The translations under genes and the position numbers were made by a program. Below, piece by piece: positions 6,896 through 13,468 of a stretch of 13,468 nucleotides of DNA. Position 1 is the first letter of the stretch, and each line of letters begins with the position of its first letter. The DNA comes from Actinomycetes bacterium (lineage in GTDB: Bacteria; Actinomycetota; Actinomycetes; Actinomycetales; Microbacteriaceae). The DNA lies in NCBI GenBank assembly GCA_023386675.1, contig JAEWJG010000038.1, forward strand, positions 1-13,468, in the 5' to 3' direction. The notes under the pieces are model-generated. The model was not told where the DNA came from, ran no database searches, and saw only the letters and a program-made list of their open reading frames with translations.

Positions 6896-8014
6896 CTACT
6901 GCGTTCGGTAGGGCGCGACGACCACCTCGACGCGCTGGAACTCCTTCAAGTCCGAGTATCCCGTCGTCGCCATGCTTCTCCGCAAGGCTCCCACGAGATT
7001 CGCAGAGCCCTCGGCGACCGGGGCCGGTCCGTACAGGATCTCCTCGAGCGGCGCGATCTGGCCGACCGCGACGCGGTTGCCGCGCGGCAGCTGCGAGTGG
7101 TGCGCCTCGGCGCCCCAGTGCCAGCCGCCGCCCGGGGCGTCGGTCGCGCGTGCGAGCGTGGTGCCGAGCATGACGGCGTCGGCGCCGCAGGCGATCGCCT
7201 TGACGATGTCGCCCGAGCTGCCGAGGCCGCCGTCGGCGATGACGTGCACGTAGCGGCCGCCCGACTCGTCCATGTAGTCGCGGCGCGCTCCGGCGACGTC
7301 CGCCACGGCGGTGGCCATGGGTGCGTGGATGCCGAGGGTCGAACGGGTGGTGGATGCGGCTCCCCCGCCGAACCCGACGAGCACGCCGGCCGCGCCCGTG
7401 CGCATCAGGTGGAGGGCGGCGGTGTAGGTGGCGGCGCCGCCGACGATGACCGGCACATCCAGCTCGTAGATGAACTTCTTGAGGTTGAGCGGCTCGACGT
7501 TCTTCGAGACGTGCTCGGCGGACACGGTGGTGCCGCGGATGACGAACAGGTCGACGCCCGCCTCGACGACGGTCTGGTACAGCTCCTGCGTGCGCTGGGG
7601 CGAGAGGGCGCCCGCGACGGTGACCCCGCCTTCACGGATCTCGGCGAGCCGGCGCGTGACGAGCTCCGGTTTGATCGGCTCGGCGTAGATCTCCTGCATG
7701 CGGGAGGTCGCGCGCTCGGCGGGCAGCTCGCGGATCTCGGCGAGCAGCGGCTCCGGGTCCTCGTACCGGGTCCAGACGCCCTCGAGGTCGAGGACGCCGA
7801 CACCGCCCAGCTGGCCCATCATGATCGCCGTCGTCGGCGAGACGACCGAGTCCATCGGGGCCGCGAGGAACGGGATGTCGAACTGGTACGCGTCGATGGT
7901 CCAGGAGACCGAGACGTCCTCGGGGTCGCGCGTGCGACGGCTGGGAACCACCGCGACGTCGTCGAAGGCGTACACACGGCGGGCGCGCTTGGCGCGCCCG
8001 ATCTCGATCTCCAT
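6896..8014 (-). CDS. guaB3: GuaB3-type IMP dehydrogenase/GMP reductase family protein
   Basis: A 372-residue TIM-barrel protein of the IMPDH/GMP reductase superfamily without CBS domains, the size of mycobacterial GuaB3. Family marks are VPSRRTRDPEDVS (23-35), LAAPMDSVVSP (50-60), PVIVGGAATYTAALHL (188-203), DGGLGSSGDIVKAIACGADAVMLG (261-284) and the conserved end LRRSMATTGYSDLKEFQ. At the active-site loop, where GuaB has SICTTR, this protein reads AASTTR (219-224), so Ser221 replaces the catalytic Cys. Enzymatic IMPDH or GMP reductase activity is therefore doubtful; a regulatory role or different chemistry is possible. I start at ATG 8012-8014 (MEIEIGRAKRARR). A GTG two codons upstream (8018-8020) fits a leaderless start from the -10 element at 8028-8033. 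Divergent from the aminotransferase; glpD follows. Confidence 0.88.
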   Translation of the reverse strand: MEIEIGRAKRARRVYAFDDVAVVPSRRTRDPEDVSVSWTIDAYQFDIPFLAAPMDSVVSPTTAIMMGQLGGVGVLDLEGVWTRYEDPEPLLAEIRELPAERATSRMQEIYAEPIKPELVTRRLAEIREGGVTVAGALSPQRTQELYQTVVEAGVDLFVIRGTTVSAEHVSKNVEPLNLKKFIYELDVPVIVGGAATYTAALHLMRTGAAGVLVGFGGGAASTTRSTLGIHAPMATAVADVAGARRDYMDESGGRYVHVIADGGLGSSGDIVKAIACGADAVMLGTTLARATDAPGGGWHWGAEAHHSQLPRGNRVAVGQIAPLEEILYGPAPVAEGSANLVGALRRSMATTGYSDLKEFQRVEVVVAPYRTQ

Positions 8015-8027
8015 ACTCACGCGCTTC

Positions 8028-8033
8028 AGTCTA
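8028..8033 (-). promoter_or_regulatory. Candidate -10 element for guaB3, possibly leaderless
   Basis: Minus-strand TAGACT (TANNNT) lies 7 bases upstream of a GTG at 8018-8020 that is in frame with guaB3. This spacing would place the transcription start at the GTG itself, the arrangement of leaderless actinobacterial mRNAs. No strong -35 is seen. The guaB3/aminotransferase intergenic region (8015-8084) must hold both divergent promoters. Confidence 0.4.
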
Positions 8034-8084
8034 GGCCGCGCAGCCCGGTGGGCCAGTGCCGGGGGTGCGTGGGACAGTGGAAGG

Positions 8085-9245
8085 GTGAAGGTCGAAGCCG
8101 AACCCCTCAGCCGTCTCCGCCAGCGCACCAGCGAGAAGTGGCGGGCGTATCCGGACGACGTGCTGCCGCTCTTCGTGGCCGAGATGGACTATCCGCTCGC
8201 CCCGCCGATCGCGGACGCGCTGCATGCCGCCGTCGACCGCAACGACACCGGCTACATCGGCCCGGACGACCGCACGCAGCGCGCGTTCGCCGGGTTCGCG
8301 CAGCGGCGCTGGGGATGGCAGGTCGACCCGGCGTGGACGCGCACGACGACCGACGTCGGCGTCGTCATCGTCGAGTCGCTGCGGGCGCTCATCCGGCCGG
8401 GCGACCGGGTGGTCATCACCCCGCCGGTGTATCCGCCGTTCTACGACTTCATCCCGGAGGCTGGGGGCGTCGTCGAGGAGGTGCCGCTGCTGTCGGGCGG
8501 GACGGACGGCGCAGGATGGGCGCTCGACCTCGAGGGGCTGGAGCGGGCGTTCGCGGGCGGGGCGACGGCGTTCCTGCTGTGCAATCCGCACAACCCGCTC
8601 GGCCTCGTACACCCCCGCGCCGAGCTGGAGGCGGTGGCCGCGCTCGCAGCGCACCACGGCATCCACGTCGTCAGCGACGAGGTGCACGCACCGCTGACCC
8701 ACCAGGAAGCGACGTTCACGCCGTTCCTCTCCGTCTCGGAGGACGCCCGCCGCGTGGGCATCGCCGCACACGCCGCCACGAAGGCATGGAATCTCGCCGG
8801 CCTCAAGTGCGCCCTCTTCGTGACCGCTTCCCCCGAGCAGGCGGAGCGCATCCACGCGCTGCCGATCGAGGTGGAGGTGCGCACCAGCCTGTTCGGACGC
8901 ATCGCGACCGAGGCCGCCTATGCATCGGGCGAGGAGTGGCTCGACGGCGCCCTCACCGCCATCGAGACCAACCGGGCGCTCCTGTCCGTGCTGCTGACCG
9001 ACCGGCTGCCGCGCGTCGGCTACCGGGAGCCGCACGCCGGCTACCTGGCGTGGCTCGACTTCCGGGACCTCGGCTGGGGCGACGACCCGGCCGCGCGCAT
9101 CCTGGAGGAGGCCCGCGTCGCGGTGAACCCGGGGGCGGACTTCGGCACGCAGGGCGCCGGCTTCGTCCGGCTCAACCTGGCGTGCTCCCCCGAGGTCCTG
9201 ACCGAGGCCGCCGACCGGATCGCCGGGATCAGCGCACGCGGCTGA
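8085..9245 (+). CDS. PatB/MalY-type PLP aminotransferase (cystathionine beta-lyase-like)
   Basis: A fold-type I PLP enzyme, 386 residues, of the MalY/PatB group, whose members cleave cystathionine or cysteine C-S bonds or transaminate. The N-terminus has WRAYPDDVLPLFVAEMDYP (19-37), the W...LPLWVAEMD-like signature of this group. TGYIGPDD (55-62) follows, then TPPVYPPF (112-119), CNPHNPLG (166-173), SDEVHAPL (197-204) with PLP-nitrogen-binding Asp198, the Schiff-base Lys233 in AATKAWNLAG, and C-terminal FVRLNLA (360-366) with the carboxylate-binding Arg362. The start is taken as GTG at 8085; no other plausible start lies nearby in frame, and the Shine-Dalgarno match is poor (GGAAGG abuts the GTG). 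This is the only plus-strand gene of the window. Its 3' end overlaps the ABC-F gene by 17 bases. Substrate is not determinable from sequence. Confidence 0.9.
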   Translation: MKVEAEPLSRLRQRTSEKWRAYPDDVLPLFVAEMDYPLAPPIADALHAAVDRNDTGYIGPDDRTQRAFAGFAQRRWGWQVDPAWTRTTTDVGVVIVESLRALIRPGDRVVITPPVYPPFYDFIPEAGGVVEEVPLLSGGTDGAGWALDLEGLERAFAGGATAFLLCNPHNPLGLVHPRAELEAVAALAAHHGIHVVSDEVHAPLTHQEATFTPFLSVSEDARRVGIAAHAATKAWNLAGLKCALFVTASPEQAERIHALPIEVEVRTSLFGRIATEAAYASGEEWLDGALTAIETNRALLSVLLTDRLPRVGYREPHAGYLAWLDFRDLGWGDDPAARILEEARVAVNPGADFGTQGAGFVRLNLACSPEVLTEAADRIAGISARG

Positions 9246-10917
9246 CGCGTCGCTCGTCCCACACCGGCTCGTCGGCCTCGTAGACGGCGCCGTCGGACCC
9301 GAAGACGAGGAACCGGTCGAAGCCGCGGGCGAACCAGCGGTCGTGCGTGACCGCGATGACCGTGCCCTCGAATCCGGCGAGCCCTTCCTCGAGCGCCTCC
9401 GCGGAGACGAGGTCCAGGTTGTCGGTCGGCTCGTCGAGCAGCAGCAGCGTCGCGCCGGACAGTTCGAGCAGGAGGATCTGCAACCGCGCCTGCTGACCGC
9501 CCGACAGCGACTCGAACGCCTGCTCGGCCGCGCCGGCCAGCCCGTAGCGGTCGAGCACCCGGCTGGCCGCCTCGCGGGGGAGCCCGTCCCGGCGGTCGTC
9601 TCCGCGGTGCAGGATCTCCAGGAGCGTGCGTCCGACGAGCTCCGGATGCTCGTGCGCCTGCGCGAACAGCCCCGGCGCCACACGCGCACCCAGCTTGGCG
9701 ACGCCGGTGTGCGGCACCGGCGCACCCGCCACGTCCGCCGACGCCAGATGGCCGGCCGCCGGATCGGGATCGGTGCCCCCGGCCGCGAGCAGCCGCAGGA
9801 AGTGCGACTTGCCGGACCCGTTGGAGCCGAGCACGGCCACACGCTCGCCGAACCACACCTCCGCGTCGAACGGCCGCATCAGCCCGGTAAGCTCCAGGTC
9901 ACGGCACTCCAGGACGCGTCGGCCGGTCCGGGCGCCGGTCAGCCGCATCCGCACGTTCTGCTCGCGCGGCACCGCCTGCGGGGGCCCGGCCGCCTCGAAC
10001 CGCGCGAGCCGTGTCTGCGCGGCCTGGTAGGCGTTCGCGAGGTCGCTGTTGTACTTGGCCTTCTCCTTGAACCGGAGCACCAGCGCCTTCAGCTTGGCGT
10101 GCTCCTCGTCCCAGCGCCGGCGCAGCTCCTCGAGGCGCTCCATCCGCTCCCGGCGCGCGTCGTGGTAGCCGGCGAAGCCGCCGCCGTGCGTCCAGGTCGT
10201 GTTGCCGCCCGCGCCGAGCTCGAGCGTGACGATGCGGTCGGCCGCGTTGGCGAGCAGCTCGCGGTCGTGGGAGACGACGAGAACGGTCTTCGGCGTCGAC
10301 CGCAGCTGCTCCTCCAGCCAGCGCTTGGCCGGGACGTCGAGGTAGTTGTCGGGCTCGTCGAGGAGCAGCACCTGGTCCGGCCCCCGGAGCAGCGCTTCCA
10401 GCACCAGCCGCTTCTGCTCGCCACCGGAGAGCGACCGAACGGGACGGTTGCGCGCACGGTCGAAGGGCACGCCGAGCGCGGCCACCGTGCACTGGTCCCA
10501 GACGACCTCCTGGTCGTAGCCGCCGGCGTCCGCGTACTCGGCCAGCGCTGTCGCGTAACGGAGCTGGGTGTCCGTCTCGTCCCGCTCGATGATGGCGTCC
10601 TCCGCGGCCTCCAGCGCGTCCGCAGCCCGGCGCACGCCCGCAGGGGCGACGCCGACGAGCAGGTCGCGCACCGTCCGTTCGTCGCGCACGTGCCCGACGA
10701 ACTGGTTCATCACGCCGAGACCGCCGTCGATCACCACGCCGCCCGCATCGGGGCGCAACTCGCCGCGGATGATGCGGAGCAGCGTCGACTTGCCCGCGCC
10801 GTTCGCGCCGATGAGGGCGCCCACCCGGCCGTCGCCGATGCGGAAGGAGACATCGTCGAGCAGCGGGCGGCCGTCGGCGAGCGTGTAGGAGACGCCGGAG
10901 ACGTCGATGTGGCTCAT
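9229..10917 (-). CDS. ABC-F family ATPase (two ATP-binding domains, no membrane domain)
   Basis: A 562-residue cytosolic tandem ABC ATPase. ABC-F proteins act on ribosomes as translation factors or antibiotic-resistance proteins rather than as transporters. Domain 1 has Walker A GANGAGKST (37-45), signature LSGGEQKR (163-170) and Walker B LLLDEPDNYLD (184-194). A charged helical linker spans roughly 250-312. Domain 2 has Walker A GSNGSGKSH (364-372), signature LSGGQQARL (471-479) and Walker B LLLLDEPTDNLD (491-502), then VTHDRWFARGFDR. No transmembrane segment is seen. The first Walker B reads DEPDN instead of the usual DEPTN. The start is ATG 10915-10917 with AGGA 6 bases upstream; an in-frame codon at 10944 lacks support. 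The gene follows the guaB terminator and ends overlapping the convergent aminotransferase. Housekeeping versus resistance cannot be decided here. Confidence 0.92.
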   Translation of the reverse strand: MSHIDVSGVSYTLADGRPLLDDVSFRIGDGRVGALIGANGAGKSTLLRIIRGELRPDAGGVVIDGGLGVMNQFVGHVRDERTVRDLLVGVAPAGVRRAADALEAAEDAIIERDETDTQLRYATALAEYADAGGYDQEVVWDQCTVAALGVPFDRARNRPVRSLSGGEQKRLVLEALLRGPDQVLLLDEPDNYLDVPAKRWLEEQLRSTPKTVLVVSHDRELLANAADRIVTLELGAGGNTTWTHGGGFAGYHDARRERMERLEELRRRWDEEHAKLKALVLRFKEKAKYNSDLANAYQAAQTRLARFEAAGPPQAVPREQNVRMRLTGARTGRRVLECRDLELTGLMRPFDAEVWFGERVAVLGSNGSGKSHFLRLLAAGGTDPDPAAGHLASADVAGAPVPHTGVAKLGARVAPGLFAQAHEHPELVGRTLLEILHRGDDRRDGLPREAASRVLDRYGLAGAAEQAFESLSGGQQARLQILLLELSGATLLLLDEPTDNLDLVSAEALEEGLAGFEGTVIAVTHDRWFARGFDRFLVFGSDGAVYEADEPVWDERRVSRVR

Positions 10918-10952
10918 GGTCGGTCCTGATCTGGAGGCGGGCAAAGCCTTCC

Positions 10953-10958
10953 AGGATA
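10953..10958 (-). promoter_or_regulatory. Candidate -10 element for the ABC-F gene
   Basis: Minus-strand TATCCT (TANNNT) sits two bases beyond the guaB terminator stem and about 35 bases upstream of the ABC-F ATG. The expected -35 position falls inside the terminator stem and shows no good match. The call rests on position and the -10 match only. Confidence 0.35.
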
Positions 10959-10960
10959 AA

Positions 10961-10998
10961 CGAAACCGCCGTCCGCGGAAATGCGGACGGCGGTTTCG
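10961..10998 (-). terminator. Intrinsic terminator of guaB
   Basis: Perfect 16-base inverted repeat (10961-10976 against 10983-10998) with a 6-base loop, beginning 9 bases after the guaB stop. On the minus strand the stem ends in GGTTTCG and is followed by TTTATCC, a short T tract, so it reads as a Rho-independent terminator for guaB. The symmetric stem has matching A and T runs and could also stop plus-strand transcription. Confidence 0.85.
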
Positions 10999-11007
10999 TG
11001 GACCGGC

Positions 11008-12546
<1,539 letters not shown>

Positions 12547-12549
12547 TCA

Positions 12550-12555
12550 ATGGTA
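12550..12555 (-). promoter_or_regulatory. Candidate -10 element upstream of guaB
   Basis: The 83-base rarD-guaB gap (12511-12593) contains minus-strand TACCAT (TANNNT), about 40 bases upstream of the guaB ATG, overlapped by a TTGAGC that resembles a -35 hexamer. Neither forms a well-spaced pair, so this is only a pointer. No hairpin terminator for rarD is evident in the gap. Confidence 0.22.
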
Positions 12556-12593
12556 ACGGCAGAAGCTGGGCGGGTATTCCGGGCCGGGACGAC

Positions 12594-13468
12594 TCAGTCG
12601 ACGGGTGCCAGATCGAGCTCGGCGGCGCGCTTGCCCTGCCGAGCGGCGACGATCATGTCGACGCTCAGGATGATCAGCGCGAGCCACACGATCGCGAAGC
12701 CGAGCCAGCGTTCCGGCGGCATCGCCTCGTGCAGCACGGCGACGCCGACGACGAACTGGATGATCGGGGCGAAGTACTGGATGAAGCCCATGAACACGAG
12801 CGGAAGGCGGCGCGACGCGGCGGCGAAGAAGAGCAGCGGGACGGCCGTGATGACGCCGGCGCCGACGAGGAGGACGGTGTGCCAGGGGCCCGCGGTGGTG
12901 AGCGTCAGCCCGGCCGTCACGCCGACGACGATCAGCTGGATGACCGCGACCGGGGCGAGCCACAGCGTCTCCAGTGTCAGGCCGGACAGCGCATCCACGC
13001 GGCCGCCGACCCGCTTCTTGATGAGACCGTACAACCCGAACGAGAACGCGAGGATGAGGGCGATCCACGGCACAGAGCCGTAGCCGATCGCGAGCACGAC
13101 GACGGCGACGATGCTCACGCCGACCGCGACCCACTGCGCGATCCGGAGCCGCTCGCGCTGGACGACCACTCCGAGGAACACGGTGACGATCGGGTTGATG
13201 AAGTACCCGAGCGCCGCCTCGACGACGTGTCCGCTGACCGTGGCGAGGACGTAGGTCTGCCAGTTGACGTAGATGAACAGGCCGGCGAGCCCCATGGTGA
13301 ACAGGACCCGGGTGTCCCGCATCAGGGAGCCGAACTGGCGCCAGGTGCGGGTGACGGTCAGCGCGATGGCGCAGAAGCCGAGCGAGAAGATGATCCGCCA
13401 GGCGACGATCTCCCACGCGCCGGCCGGGGCGAGCGCCAGGAAGTAGATCGGGAGGATGCCCCACAGGA
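12594..13468 (-). CDS. rarD: RarD-type EamA permease (5' end beyond window)
   Basis: Drug/metabolite-superfamily permease of the EamA/RarD type; the transported substrate of RarD proteins is unknown. The reading frame stays open to the right edge, giving 290 residues that begin in LWGILPIYFLALAPAGAWE, part of the first helix of the family, so only about 10-20 N-terminal residues are missing. About nine or ten hydrophobic segments are visible. The family hallmark is present: NWQTYVLATVSGHVVEAALG, then YFINPIVTVFLGV and a nearby ERLRIAQW stretch. The ATG at 13320-13322 is internal, not the start, because conserved sequence precedes it. A short polar tail ends at the TGA 83 bases before guaB. 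Possible read-through into guaB. Confidence 0.92.
   Translation of the reverse strand, partial: LWGILPIYFLALAPAGAWEIVAWRIIFSLGFCAIALTVTRTWRQFGSLMRDTRVLFTMGLAGLFIYVNWQTYVLATVSGHVVEAALGYFINPIVTVFLGVVVQRERLRIAQWVAVGVSIVAVVVLAIGYGSVPWIALILAFSFGLYGLIKKRVGGRVDALSGLTLETLWLAPVAVIQLIVVGVTAGLTLTTAGPWHTVLLVGAGVITAVPLLFFAAASRRLPLVFMGFIQYFAPIIQFVVGVAVLHEAMPPERWLGFAIVWLALIILSVDMIVAARQGKRAAELDLAPVD

Noticed and set aside
6896..8128. guaB3 starting at 8128
   Set aside because: The extra N-terminal residues are non-homologous in character (Arg/Pro-rich), overlap the divergent aminotransferase and its promoter region, and precede the expected MEIEIG start.
2681..9283. Plus-strand open frame of 2200 codons
   Set aside because: It runs antisense through five well-supported genes, shows repetitive Arg/Asp/Ala-rich composition typical of a shadow frame in GC-rich DNA, and has no recognisable domain. 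Only its distal region overlaps the real aminotransferase, in a different frame.
12594..13322. rarD starting at the ATG 13322
   Set aside because: Conserved RarD first-helix sequence is readable in the same frame to the window edge, so this Met is internal.

Overview
The window is very GC-rich, densely coding DNA with heavy use of G/C at third codon positions. Gene content and protein style point to an actinobacterium, most likely Microbacteriaceae (Leifsonia/Microbacterium-like); the family is an inference from sequence style, not from a search. Ten protein genes are recognised. Nine lie on the minus strand, and only one, a PatB/MalY-type aminotransferase, is on the plus strand. I see no tRNA, rRNA, CRISPR array, insertion sequence or phage gene. 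No gap reaches 300 bases, and every intergenic gap is about 120 bases or less.

Layout, right to left (the direction of most transcription). rarD (EamA-type permease, its first residues beyond the right edge) comes first, then guaB (IMP dehydrogenase), which ends at a strong hairpin terminator. A two-domain ABC-F ATPase follows and converges, with a 17-base tail-to-tail overlap, on the plus-strand aminotransferase. That gene is divergent from guaB3, an IMPDH/GMP-reductase-family protein, which is followed 39 bases later by glpD (glycerol-3-phosphate dehydrogenase). A strong hairpin lies just after glpD. Beyond it is a very tight five-gene run: khtT, khtU (regulatory and transport subunits of a K+/H+ antiporter), a SURF1-family protein, a small DUF3817 membrane protein and guaA (GMP synthase). 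Junctions in this run are 6 or 4 bases, or overlaps of 4 to 5 bases.

Functional theme. Guanine nucleotide metabolism brackets the window: GuaB (IMP to XMP), GuaB3 (role uncertain) and GuaA (XMP to GMP). This recalls the guaB2-guaB3-...-guaA neighbourhood of mycobacteria, but different genes are interleaved here. The interleaved genes serve ion homeostasis (KhtTU), respiration (SURF1, GlpD), sulfur amino acid or PLP chemistry, and ribosome-associated ATPase function.

This is essentially core chromosome, and I found no convincing new defence, mobile or biosynthetic system. The points most worth a second look are guaA, whose only start compatible with a complete protein is an ATT codon with an ideal Shine-Dalgarno sequence; GuaB3, where Ser sits at the position of the IMPDH catalytic Cys, in contrast to GuaB in the same window; and the translationally interlocked operon joining a K+/H+ antiporter, SURF1 and GMP synthase.
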